Positions 53,654 to 63,675 of a DNA stretch of 64,000 nt are shown here, piece after piece. Position numbers and translations under genes: made by a program. Every line of letters starts with the position of its first letter. Position 1 is the stretch's first letter. The stretch comes from Thermoanaerobaculum sp. (GTDB lineage Bacteria; Acidobacteriota; Thermoanaerobaculia; Multivoradales; UBA5704), in assembly GCA_021154885.1 (NCBI GenBank), contig JAJKHS010000028.1:1-64000 (forward strand). Reading direction: 5' to 3'. The notes under the pieces are model-generated. The model had not been told where the DNA came from and ran no database searches. It saw only the letters and a list, made by a program, of their open reading frames with translations.

Positions 53654-56161
53654 GGCTTTCCCTCGCCGGGCGGGAACTGCTTTTCGAAGAGGGGCCGGTC
53701 GAAGGTCACTTTGTCGGAGTCCGGATCGAAGACCAGGACGGGGAAGCCTTCGACGTTGAGGATCCGTTGGAGGGCCGCGAGCAGGCCGTGCACCCGCGAC
53801 AGGGGGACTTCGAGCTGGCGCGCGAGGGCCAGGGGCTTCATGCCACCACACCCTGCCGGGCGGGCCACGGCGACGTCGGTGAAAAGCACGCCCTGGCTCG
53901 CCGGCGGGCCCGTGGTCTTCGCCCGGGTCTTCCCTGGCGGGTGCGCCGCCGTGGGCTGAGCGCCCTCGTTCCGCCACCAGTCCGGTTCGTCGGCCGCGGA
54001 CTTCCACCCCGGGATCTCGCCGCCCGAAGGCGCCCATACGGAGAGGGGAACGAGCACCTCCTGCGGCGACACGCCGCCGTGATAGCCGCTCTGGAGGGCC
54101 GTGTAGTGCAGCCGCTCGCTCCAGGCCAGGAACAGGCCTGAGCCCTCGCCCAGCAGGACGCGCGGCACGCGCACCACGATCTCGCCGTCGCCGGCCGGCC
54201 CTCCCGGTCTCGCCGGCCGATACCGCGTGCCACCCCCTTCGTGGCGGCGCAGCTCGGTCTGCCGCTCCACCAGGTGGCCGTGATCGGCGGTGAGGATCAC
54301 CGTCCGTCCCGCGTCCAGCGCGGATTGCAGAAGGTCGCCAAGGAAGCGGATAGCGGTCACCTTCCAGCGCGGCACGAACTGCTGTCCCTTGGGCAATTGG
54401 TCGTCCACCACGTTGAGGACCACGCCGACGACCCTGCGGCCCTTGCGCTCGACCTCTCCTTTCACCTTTTCGGACAAACGGCCCCTTCGCCTCGGAGATC
54501 GTCCTTGTGAAAGAGGATGGGTGGCAGGGTTGCGGCTCCCTGGCGGCGCAGGCCGGCGTGGGCGGCAAAGCCCTGAGATTCGGTCGCGGTGGTCCCCATC
54601 CGCCGCTCGCCGCAGAGCAGGCTCGTGCGGCAGGCCTGGGTGGCGGTCGGCAACAGGCCGTCACCACAGAGGCGTACGGGGATCTCCTGGGGCCGCAACT
54701 CGTCCCACCCGCACTTCGCGAGGTCTTCCGACAGCTCGCGGAAGATGGCGAAGCTCATGCCGTCGAGCACTAGGAGGAGCACCGGGCTGGTGGCGGCGAG
54801 CGGCGCCACCACCCGGTCGAGCACCGATTCGATGGGTACCAGGGCGTCGGTGGCTGTGGGGGCTTCGGACCATTTCGCCAGCAGCTCGGCGAAGCGCCGG
54901 GCCTCTATCTCCCGCTGGTCGGCGGCGGCGCGCAGCAGGCGATCGCGCACCTCTCCCAGAGGTGCGGTGAGGTGGACATCGGCCAGGGCCGCCCGCGCAA
55001 GGTCGGCGAAGGAGCCCTCCCACGCGTAGTCGGCCGCCGCTTCGGCGAACGATCCGGCGTGTGCTCGGCGCCTGGAGGCCGCCAACCAGCGGCACAGCCG
55101 GAGAACCATGTCCACCGCCTGCACCTCGGGCTCGCGTGCCCGGGCCAACTCGTGCCGGCGCACACCCGCCGCGGCTTCGGCCAGCCCGGCCAGCCCCGTT
55201 GCCTCCGGCGTTCGAGCCACGTCGACACGGCTTCGGCGAAGCGCTTCACGGTCCGGCCGAAGGCAGACTGGAGCCAGGCGCTGCGCTCCTCGGCCAGTTC
55301 TCGATCCGCAGCTCTCCGAGCAGGCGCTGAGCCTTGGAGAGCCATGGCGACACCGCGGCCTCGCCGCCCGTGCCGAGCCGCCGGCGCACCAACTCGCCCG
55401 CCGCCTCCGCAAGCCCGGCCGGCCGCGGGCGACAGGGTCGAGCCGCCGAGCCGCAGAGCCTCGAAGAGGCCGGCAGCCCGCGAGGCATCGGCGTCCGCGG
55501 CTCGATCGGCAGGGAAGAGCAGATCGCAGACCAGCCCGGCGGGCCACGGCCTCGCTGCCGCGGCCGGCTGCCACGAGTTGGAGGATGACCTCCGCGGCCT
55601 CGCCGGCCGACTCGGCGATACGCCGCGCATGGTCCGCCCGCGCCTCGACGGGCAGGCTCAGAAAGGCGTCCGATCCTTTCGGTCCTTGGGGTCTCTCCGG
55701 ACCCTCTCCCTCGGCGGCCGTGGTGGTCCACTCCAGCACCGCCCGCAGGTCGGGCCGGGGATCGGCGAGCCCCAGGCGTTTCAGGAGCACCTGCCAGACC
55801 TCGTCCGCGTCCAGCACCTGACTGGCAGGCCGGGGGATCTCGTCCTCGCCGAGAGCGAGCAGATGGTCGGGCAGCCCAGGTCAGGCTCCGCAGGCGGGGA
55901 TCGATCTGGTGAATGCCGAGCCTCTCCTGCAGCACCTGCAGGGAGTCGAGAGGGAAGAGCTTGCGCCTGATCAACCGGGTCACGACGTCCACCCCCAGCT
56001 CCCGCTCGCTACGGTCGGTGAGCAGCACGATGGGGGGAGCCTTCGTGCTCCACCAGCCGCGCTCCCATATGGAAGCCGATCGGCCGGGAGTCCCAGGGAT
56101 ACTTCTTGCGGATTTGGGCCACCTTCGCCTGCAGATGGCCAATCGAGGCCGGTGAGCTCAT
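53650..56161 (-). pseudogene. pglZ: broken BREX-2 alkaline-phosphatase-like PglZ
   Basis: ATG 56161 overlaps the pglY stop (ATGA). N-terminal pieces lie in different frames: GHLQAKVAQIRKKYPWDSRP, then VLLTDRSERELGVDVVTRLI, then LDADEVWQVLLKRLGLADPR, then LLFPADRAADADASRAAGLF, with shifts near 56040, 55880, 55530 and 55440. From about 55200 the frame is stable (RLCRWLAASRRR) into the PglZ domain signature LLLVLDGMSFAIFRELSEDL, until another shift near 54470. After it come VVLNVVDDQLPKGQQF, TVILTADHGHLVERQTEL and VSPQEVLVPLSVW, ending at TGA 53650. The metal-binding Asp and His motifs are still legible, but at least six frame changes make it a pseudogene. Confidence 0.82.
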
Positions 56162-59003
56162 GTCTTGTCCGACCGTCCTTCCAGGGTCCACTCGATCCGC
56201 AGGCGGCGCTCGCCCTTTTCCTCCAACCGGGCCTCCAGCTCCCGAAAGAGGGCCGCCGCCTTCGCTGCGTCGAGCCCTCGCGACTTGCGCTCGATCACCC
56301 GCCACCCCGGACGCGGCTTAGGCGCCGGCTCGGGAACGGGTGGCGGCACGGTCGATTCGGCCAGCAGACCCGCGCCCTCGTCCACGGCGCGCTCGACCGC
56401 TCCCGGCAGAGCGACCGCCAGCTCGTCGCGCGACAGGGCGTCCCGCAGCCGGTCGAGGATCGCCGCGGCGCGGGCCTGACGCCCGTCCTGGATACGTTGG
56501 AGCCCGGTCAGCACGGAGATGAAGGCGTTGCGCAGCCTGCCCACGGTCACAGCGTTGTCCGCGGTAACCGCCGCGGCGCCGCGCGTCAGATGGTTGCGCC
56601 AGCGGTCGGAGAGCAGGAAGGCCGCCTCGTGCATCTCGCCCAGCTCCAGCGGATTGGCCGTGTTGCCGGTCACGCCGTAGGCGGCTTCCAGGCAGGAGAT
56701 CAGCCGCTGCTTGAGCTGGCTGCGCCGGTTGTCCATCAGGACCCGCGCTGCCGCTTGGTCCACGGCCGAGAGGTGCGAGGCGTGGTCGTTGAACCGCTCG
56801 CCGGTCAGCAGGTAGTCGAGAATCACGTAGGTGCCGAGGTCGCGCTGCGACTCGTGACTGAAGAATGCCGGCAGCCAGCAGAAGGTGGGCGTGTCCGGCT
56901 CCTGAGCCCGGAATTCCTCCAGCTTCGCCAAGTCGTCCTTGGCCGAGTGCCCTTCGGAGTCGAACGGCAGGTCGATGACCACCTTCCAGTCGTCGCCACC
57001 CACCCGGGGGCGCAGGGAGTCATGGGTCATCTCGCGGACGTTGGCGAACACCACCTCGACCTGCCGCGGCGTGCCCCGCCAAGTGAAGCCGTGGGCCGGG
57101 ATCAGGGATTCGTCCGCCGCCGGTGCCAGGCCCAGCTCCGTGGCCAGCAGGTGCCGGACGACCCGCTTGCGGTTGCCGTCGTTGTCGATCGAGCGGGCCT
57201 TCTCCAGGATGCTCTCAGTGTCCACCCCCGAGAGCTGGAGGGCGATCGAGGGATTGACAGAATCGTCCCCGATCTTGATCTCTCCCACCTGGGCGGCCCA
57301 GTGCGGGCAGCGGCTGAGCACCGCCTTGGGCTCGCCGCCCGGGATGGGCGAGCGGATGCTGCCGTGATTGAGTGCCGCCAGCCGCCCTGCGTTCATCCCC
57401 TGGAATGCCTCCACGTCCGGCGTCAACGCGGCGAGAAGGAGCGTTTTCAGCAGCCGGTCGTCCCCCCGGAAGGCGTGCGCCGCGGGGTCGTCGTGAGGCC
57501 GGGAGCGCGCCTCCTCCTGCGTCAAGCCGTGCTGCCGTTCCAACGTCGGCAGCAGTTTCTGATGATAGAGGCGCTTGGCGCGATCGAAGTGGATGCGCAT
57601 CTCCTCGGTGAAAGGTTCGTCCCCTTCAGCGATGACATCGTAGAGGTCGCCCAGCGGCACGAGGTCGCCCAGCCGCAGGGTCTGCCGCTGGTCCACCAGG
57701 AGCTGCAGCATTACTCGCAGCGCCGTGCGCTCCCGTTGCAGCGCGGAGGAGATGGCCACCAGGGCTTGCACCAGGGCCGGGCTGAACGGATAGACGTCGC
57801 GGAACGCCTCGGGGTTCCCCTCCCGGCCGAGCAGGGCCGCCAGCACCTCGTTGCGTACCTTGCTCGTCTCCTCGAAAGCGCGGTCGATCTCCCGCCGAGC
57901 CTCTTCGTCCCGCGGTTTGAGCAGCCGCTGCTTGGTGATCGCCGGCAGGTTACGGTCCTCGATCGTGATGGTGTCGAACCGCCCCTCGGAGTACTTGAGG
58001 TTGTCCGAGAAGCGCAGCTTCTCCGCTCCGGGGAGGTGCTCGCCCACCAGCTCCCGCAGGTCTCTCTGGCGGGCGATGAAGCTGATGATCGGCACCGGCC
58101 GGTCCGCCGTCTCCGACTCCACTAGCTTCGCCACCTTCGACGCCTCGCGAGAGATGAAGGCTATGTCCGCCACCCGGCTCGCCAGCCATAGCACGAGCTC
58201 GTCGAGGAAGAGCACCAAGCCGTCGTAGCCCGGCTTCTGGGCGAGTTTCGAGATCACCGACAGGCCGCGGTCCAGAGAGATGAAGGCCTCTCCACGGTTC
58301 GCCGCGAGATCCTCGTAGGCCGGGAAGAGCCGCGACACCAAGTCGCTCACCAGGTTCTGGCGGCGGTCGTCTTTGGGCCCGGCCGCCACGGCCTCGGCCA
58401 AGCTGGCAGCATCCCAGGGGCCGGTGGCGAAGGTGCCCCAGCCGCCGCCGCTCGTCTTGCCGCTGTTGAGCCGCGCGAAGAACTTCTCGTCGCCCATCTC
58501 CGTCCGCAGGGTCGCCGCGTTGGCAAAAAGCGGCTCCGCCAGGTAGACGGCCGGCAGCGGCGACCTGGGTTGGACGCGGCGGACGTGCTCCACGTAGTGC
58601 CCCAGGATCGCCTGCTCCAGAGTGTCCTGCCCGCCCAGAAGGTGGAACGAGACGAGGAGGAACCGTTTCCCCTCCGTCCAGGAGTGCCGCGCCACCACTG
58701 GCGCCAGGGCCGCGATGGACCGCGCCTCGGATTGTGCTGGAGCAGCAGGTGCAGAACGGCCATGAAGTGGCTCTTGCCGCTGCCGAAGCTGCCGTGGAGA
58801 TAGGCACCCATCGACCGCCTCCCTTCGAGCGCCCGGTGCACCAGTTCCAGCGCCCGCTGGAAGCAGTTGCGGAGCTGGTCGGTCACCACGTACTGGCGCA
58901 GCGTCTCCTCCGGCCGCTCCACCCCCTCGGAGAGCTTGAGGACGAAGTCCCCCTTGTGCACCCGCTCGGGGACCTCGATCAGCTCCCGGATCAATCTCGC
59001 CAT
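56158..59003 (-). pseudogene. pglY: BREX-2 PglY with a single frameshift
   Basis: ATG 59003 opens MARLIRELIEVPERVHKGDF and includes the P-loop LHGSFGSGKSHFM. One base is missing near 58727 (LLLQHNP, family continuing EARSI), after which the frame is open without interruption for about 850 codons to TGA 56158-56160 (LLVSFHLLGGQDTLEQAILG, FLDELVLWLASRVADIAFIS, RDVYPFSPALVQALVAIS). PglY is the large P-loop ATPase of BREX type 2, analogous to BrxC. Length after repair (about 950 residues) is somewhat short of typical PglY. It is the least damaged gene of the island; it could be functional only if the shift were a sequence error. Confidence 0.8.
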
Positions 59004-59229
59004 GATGCTCCTTCCCGAAACGCCAAGACTCCACCGATGCGAGGCACTCCGCCCGCAAGTCGGATGCGGTCCGCTGGCCCTGAACGCAGGAAATTATACC
59101 CTCACCCTATGGCTCCTCTGAGCGATCATCCGGTTTCTGGGATACGACCCGAGCTCAGAGCGGACGCTCCCGGAGTTGGGCTCGACCCTGCGACAGTCTT
59201 GGCCTGGGAACCGGGCAGGTACAGCGGCC

Positions 59230-59832
59230 CTACCTTACCCTTCTCGGGATCGCGATTTCGCTCATCCGGCGCCCAGAGTTCAAGCCGCCAACGGGTGCAA
59301 CCTCTGTCAGGTAGATTTCCCGGTCGAGTCCATAGCACAACATCTCCCGCCCGAGATGGTTGATGCGGCCTGCCAGGGTTTCGCCGATCCGTTCGGCGAC
59401 GCGGATGGAGGGCCGATTCTCCGGATGGATGAGACTGATGACGCGCTCCTTCTCCAACGCGTTAAAGGCATAAGCCAGAGCCTTGCGTGCGCCCTCGGTG
59501 GCGTAGCCATATCCCCACCAGCGCCGCGCCAGAGTCCAGGCGAGCTCGAAGCCGGGCCAGCCCTCAGGCGCGGCAAAGCCGACGGCCCCGATGAAGGTGC
59601 CAGTCTCTCTATGCTCCACCGCCCACATGCCGGTGCCCCCGAGTTGCCAGTGTCCCATGAGGAAGGCCATGTGCCGCCAGGACCGGCCCCGGTCCCATGG
59701 CTCCGACCCGCTGAGGTAGCGCACAACTTCGGGGTCCGCGTTCAGTGCGGCGTAGTCCTCGATGTCGCTCTTGCGAAAAGAGCGCAGCCGCAGGCGTTCC
59801 GTCTCCAGGGTAGGGATTTCGAGTGCGTCCAT
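59230..59832 (-). CDS. GNAT-family (RimJ/RimL-like) N-acetyltransferase
   Basis: 200 residues. It opens with LETERLRLRSFRKSDIEDYA, and has PEVVRYLSG, a beta-strand GTFIGAVGFAAPEG and the acetyl-CoA loop WWGYGYATEGARKALAYAF, followed by IHPENRPSIRVAERIG, all typical of the Acetyltransf_3/RimL branch. It probably acetylates an alpha-amino group or a small amine in the cytoplasm. It is intact, unlike the genes around it, and sits in the gap between the pglX remnant and pglY, so it is probably an insertion into the BREX operon. Confidence 0.82.
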   Translation of the reverse strand: MDALEIPTLETERLRLRSFRKSDIEDYAALNADPEVVRYLSGSEPWDRGRSWRHMAFLMGHWQLGGTGMWAVEHRETGTFIGAVGFAAPEGWPGFELAWTLARRWWGYGYATEGARKALAYAFNALEKERVISLIHPENRPSIRVAERIGETLAGRINHLGREMLCYGLDREIYLTEVAPVGGLNSGRRMSEIAIPRRVR

Positions 59833-60096
59833 CGTTTGAGATTTCCTCTCTCCGTCGCCTCGGTCTCTCTCGTCGCGCTTGTCCTGGATTGTCGGCGAGG
59901 CAGTCGGGATTCTGGTATCCTATAGAGAGAATTGCCGAAGATTCGTAGAGCTGTCAGAGAGGAAGAGGCGTTTCTAAGCGCTGAGGTTCCCCGGACCTGC
60001 TACGCGAGTTCTCGGAGAGTGTCACGCTTCAACCGTGAGGGCACTCAGCTTTTTGGAAGGCACTCACAGGAAGGGAGACGCTCTCGATGGCGTGCA

Positions 60097-60285
60097 AACA
60101 AGGTGCTGGCTCGGGAACTGGGCAAGGTCTTTGAATCCAAGGGGGTCCACCGGAAGGCCCTGGCCCCCCTGCGGCTCTTCCAGAAAGCGGCTGAACGCGA
60201 GGAGGCCAAGGCCGAGCTGGCCCGCAGCGTCTTGCGCTACCTCTTCCGGGCGCGCTGCTACCAGGGCCTCATCTCCGAGTCATGA
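60097..60285 (+). pseudogene. C-terminal fragment of a helical (TPR-like) protein
   Basis: The readable part runs KVLARELGKVFESKG, ALAPLRLFQKAAEREEA and RSVLRYLFRARC to the stop at 60283-60285. It looks like a helical repeat segment that I associate, from memory only, with repeat proteins of Acidobacteriota. The upstream frame (from 59932) is not protein-like, so only the tail survives. Its end overlaps convergently with the small secreted-protein gene by six bases. Confidence 0.4.
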
Positions 60286-60522
60286 GCTGGGGTTGCACCG
60301 GCCGCTGGGGTCCGACTCGCAGCCCGCATTGGGCTGCGGCTGAGGGTCCGGCAGGCATCGGCCGTTGGGGTCCGCCCCACAGCCTGCATCGGGTTGCGGC
60401 TGAAGGGGCGTCGATGAGCTCCAGATCCGAGAGAAGAGCGCCCAGAGTGGATCGAGGAGGTGCGACGGAGCGGTGGTCAAAAGGGAGGCAGTGACGGCCA
60501 TGGCGATGAACATGCGACGCAT
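60280..60522 (-). CDS. small secreted protein with two Cys-containing repeats
   Basis: 80 residues from ATG 60522, behind AAGGAG. An N-terminal signal-like segment (MRRMFIAMAVTASLLTTAP) is followed by a short spacer and two repeats, QPQPDAGCGADPNGRC and PQPNAGCESDPSGRC, each with two Cys separated by seven residues. The pattern suggests an exported peptide with disulfides or Ca/metal-binding loops (DPNG resembles a calcium-loop piece). A longer in-frame ATG at 60627 exists, but has no comparable RBS and would bury the signal sequence. Function unknown; I recall similar Pro-Cys-Asp tails in small Acidobacteriota proteins, without certainty. Confidence 0.6.
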   Translation of the reverse strand: MRRMFIAMAVTASLLTTAPSHLLDPLWALFSRIWSSSTPLQPQPDAGCGADPNGRCLPDPQPQPNAGCESDPSGRCNPSS

Positions 60523-60647
60523 GGAGGTCTCCTTGTGCGGGCGCCGACTGCGAGCCCCCACGACTCGCGCGGACCGCGCTCGTAATCTTAGGTGCCAGAG
60601 CCGGGCCGCGTGGCGAAATTTCATCACTCAGAGCCGGTGTGCCCGTG

Positions 60648-61130
60648 TCACGCCGTCCGTGCCCTTCGCCCTTTCCTGGCTCCCACCGCCGGCCGCCAGC
60701 TCTCGAGGACCTCGCGGGTGAGGCCCAGGGACCTGGCCTCTTCGTCGAGGAAGCCGACCAAGAAGTCGCCGAGCCGCGTGCCGCCGTGCGCGGGGTCCGG
60801 CTCATTGTGCCACTGGAGGAGCCAGGGGACCAGTTCCAGCAGTCCGGCGAGGAGCGGCGCGAGACGGTCGGCGCCCCAGCCCTCCTTCTCGCGCAACTCG
60901 TGGAAGGCCGTGCCCAGCGCCTGCGCCTGCTGGAGATGGCCCCAGCCCGCCCAGCCAATCACCGGCGAGAGATCGGCCCCGCGCTTGAGGCCCGGATAGG
61001 CAATGAATCGCTCCTTCGGCACGTCCAGCTTGCCCCGCAGGCGCCAGTAGCCCTGTTTACGAAAGCCGGTGGAAGCGTAGCGGGGCGGCACGGGGATGTC
61101 CCCCACCTCTCTTGCCGTCGTCGTCTTGGC
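60648..61130 (-). pseudogene. pglX: C-terminal remnant of BREX-2 methyltransferase PglX
   Basis: About 160 codons read VGDIPVPPRYAS, GYWRLRGKLDVPKERFIAYP, VIGWAGWGHLQQAQALGTA and ELVPWLLQWHNE-DP to the stop at 60648. This is the conserved C-terminal region (beyond the methyltransferase) of PglX from BREX type 2. The N6-adenine methyltransferase domain itself is gone. The segment follows directly on pglW kinase sequence, so an internal deletion joined the two genes near 61130. Without PglX the island could neither mark host DNA nor restrict phage. Confidence 0.68.
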
Positions 61131-63038
61131 CTCGATTGTCCGGCTTGAGATCGCGGTGGGGAACGCCGGCGCGTTCGAGGTAGTCCACGGCTTGGAGCAG
61201 ATCCTCACCCAGCCCTGGAGGAACTCCAGTTGCAGGCGTCCCTCAGTGCGTAGGCGCTGTGCCAGGGTGCCCTTTTCGGCATAGGGGAGCAGGAGACCGA
61301 GCCGCGGACCGACGCGGACGTCGTCCAGGAGCTGGACGATGCGCGGATTGTTCAGGCGGCGGAGGACCTCGGCTTCGGCCTGGAGGCGATCGTCCGCCTG
61401 GGCGTCCAAGGCGAGCTTGAGCACCTGCGGCCGACCGTCGCGCTCGACGAGGAAGACGAGGGCGGTCGATCCCTTGCCGAGGCGGCTCCGGACACGGAAG
61501 CCGCCGGGAGGAGATCGCCGGCGTGGGCGTTGAAGGGATCCTCGACCGGCTCTTCATTCGAACGGGGCTTCTCCTTTTCGACGAGTTCCAGGAGGCCGAG
61601 GAATTCGGAGACCGAGGAGATGCGCCGGGCGACCTCGGGGTGTGTGGCGAGTTGGACGAGATCGGCCAGATCGGGATTGGCGCCGTCGAGACCGGCGGAG
61701 AGCTGGAGGCCCTTGCCGACGCGGAGGAGGTCGTGGAGCTCGAGGACGGAGGCTGCGGGCGGTTTGCCGGAGAAGATCAGGTAGGCGAGCGCGCCGAGGG
61801 AGAAGACGTCGAGGGCCTCGGGCGAGGCGTCGGGGACGGTGAGCGCCTCGGGGGCGAGGTAGACCTGGGCGGCGTCCTCGATGAGCGGATCGAGGTGCGA
61901 GGTGCCGGAGAGCCCGGCCTGATGGCGCGGGTGACGCCGGCGGACAAAGCCTCATGGGCGGCGGTCTGCCAGTTGAAGACCTTCAACTCGGGCCGCGGGG
62001 CGTCCGGGTTCCAGACCAGGATGCTCTGGGGGGGAGAGAGCGGTGGAAGACGCGCTTGTCATGAACGTATTGAAGCGTCTCGGCGATCTGGCGGACGAGA
62101 CAGAAACGGTCCTCGAAACCGAGGCGGGAGGCGTCCCGGACGAGGTAGTGGTCGAGCCGCAGGGCGTCGGAGTTGTGATCGAAGACGAGAGCGGGGCCGA
62201 GCTCGCTCTGGGTGTGATGAGCGGGGTTGAGCAGGCCCGGATGGAAGAGGGGCTCCAGCGCCTCCAGCTCCCGGCGGGCGGCGCGCTCGATCTGAGCCCG
62301 GGCCTCGGCACCAGTGGCGGCAGCGAGGGGATAGAGGCGGACGCGGCGGCGGATTTTCTCCAGCGTGGCGTGGCGGGCCAGCCAGGCCTGATAGTTGGGC
62401 CCTGTGAAGAGCAGCTCTTCGAGCAGGAAATCGCCGACCCGACGGGCGCGCTGACTGGGGCGGATGCCAGCCTCTGCGACAGCGCGCACGACGGCCTGAG
62501 CCACGGGCCTGTAGACGCGGACCTTGCCGGGCTGAAACGGCGCCGCCGGATCGAGGCGAGTGAGCGCGGCCAGGATGCCGGAACGCAGATGCACGCCCTG
62601 CCGGGCCGAGCCCGTGAGCTTGCATTGGAGGTTGGGGTTAGAGAGGAAGACCAGCGGCTCGACATAGGGGAGTTGGGCGCCGCGAGCGGCCTTCTGCCGC
62701 TTGAGCAGAGACGCGAGCTTGCGGGCTTTGCGATTGGCGAGCAGCAGTGGGCTGTCAAACGTCTGCACCTTCCCCTCGCGCTCCAGGTTCCAAGTGTTGG
62801 CGTCGCCCGAGAGCGTCCCCGGCCAGCTCTTGATCTCGACCAGGAAGAACCCTTTGGGAGACAGGACGAGCAGGTCCACCTCCTGAATTGATCCGTCCTC
62901 CGCCACGAAATCCAGATTGGCCCAGGCGCGATACGGCTCATGGTCCGGAATCTCCTCATGGATGAACGCGAGCGCCTCCCGCTCCCAAGGGAACTCGGAC
63001 GGGGTGATCTGCTGCCAGCGGGGGGACGTCAGGTTCAT
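61131..63038 (-). pseudogene. pglW: broken BREX-2 serine/threonine kinase PglW (NERD-kinase)
   Basis: ATG 63038. The first 320 codons are intact: a NERD nuclease-related domain (VAEDGSIQEVDLLVLSPKGF, then VEIKSWPG, with the D-ExK pattern) and the start of a kinase-like domain (HDKRVFHRSL). The frame breaks near 62025, and later pieces appear in other frames (ELKVFNWQTAAHEAL; a KPPA-like loop region). A second kinase domain follows: a GKGSTALVFLVERDGRPQVL P-loop with a shift near 61505, then RLNNPRIVQLLDDVRVGPRL. Another shift near 61220 precedes the catalytic AGVPHRDLKPDN. After DN the sequence passes into PglX C-terminal sequence, so the rest of PglW is deleted. PglW is the phosphorylating component of Pgl/BREX-2. 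Confidence 0.78.
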
Positions 63039-63227
63039 GAGAGGGCTTCGGAAAGCCGGTAATCTAGCATGACCTCACTGCGGCCGCTCGATGAGCATGG
63101 GCCAGGTCGGCTATGTGACCTCTGTATCCAGTGCTTGACCGGATGCCCCCTGTAAGGTCGCTGACGAATGTGGGCGCGAAGCTCACCGGGAGCTTTACCC
63201 TTGACCCAGACGGCGGCCGGCGGGGTC

Positions 63228-63665
63228 CTAGGTTAAAGGCCTTCGCCCGCGCCCCATCTTTTGGGCAGTGATCTTTTGGCGCCCCCTCTCTCTCCACTCC
63301 CAGACCCAGCGGATGGGGTAGGAAATTCCAGCCTCGTACCTGTACTCCGGGCCGGTACCCTGCGTCCGCCAGCGGCGGACCGTCTTGAGTGAAACCCCTT
63401 CGAGGTAAGCCAGCTCGATCTCGTTGAGGTCGCGGAAGTCGACGGCGTTGGCAAAACGTATGAGCTCGGCGAAGGAGGGGGCGAGAGCGAGAGCGGCGGT
63501 AACCCGGCCAATGTCGGGGCGCACGCCCGAAGGCAAGGGCCTCTCGGCTGTCGGCTGGCCGAGCGCCTCGGCGAGCTCGACGTTGCGGCGGAGGTGCTCG
63601 GTGAGCATCGGCACCTCGAGCAGGGCGGCCAAGACGCCGGCGAGAGACTTCATCGGTTCGCTCAT
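63228..63665 (-). CDS. HTH DNA-binding protein upstream of the BREX remnants
   Basis: 145 residues. The C-terminal half has an excisionase/MerR-like winged HTH: LNEIELAYLEGVSLKTVRRW, RTQGTGPEYRYEAG and YPIRWVWEWRERG, the pattern of helix-turn-helix proteins that read a sequence through the recognition helix KTVRRWR. The N-terminal ~85 residues are helical and unassigned. It is encoded on the same strand about 190 bases upstream of pglW, the position of a local regulator, though it may simply belong to the mobile region. The RBS is weak. The gene appears intact. Confidence 0.6.
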   Translation of the reverse strand: MSEPMKSLAGVLAALLEVPMLTEHLRRNVELAEALGQPTAERPLPSGVRPDIGRVTAALALAPSFAELIRFANAVDFRDLNEIELAYLEGVSLKTVRRWRTQGTGPEYRYEAGISYPIRWVWEWRERGRQKITAQKMGRGRRPLT

Positions 63666-63675
63666 GACTATCTGA

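Noticed and set aside
56158-59058. 966-codon open frame with start at 59058 as intact PglY
   Set aside because: Its first ~110 codons are the wrong frame; the P-loop lies in the frame starting at 59003.
60648-61424. 258-codon open frame as an intact kinase gene
   Set aside because: It is a chimera: pglW kinase N-lobe, a frameshift through the catalytic loop, then the PglX tail in the same frame.
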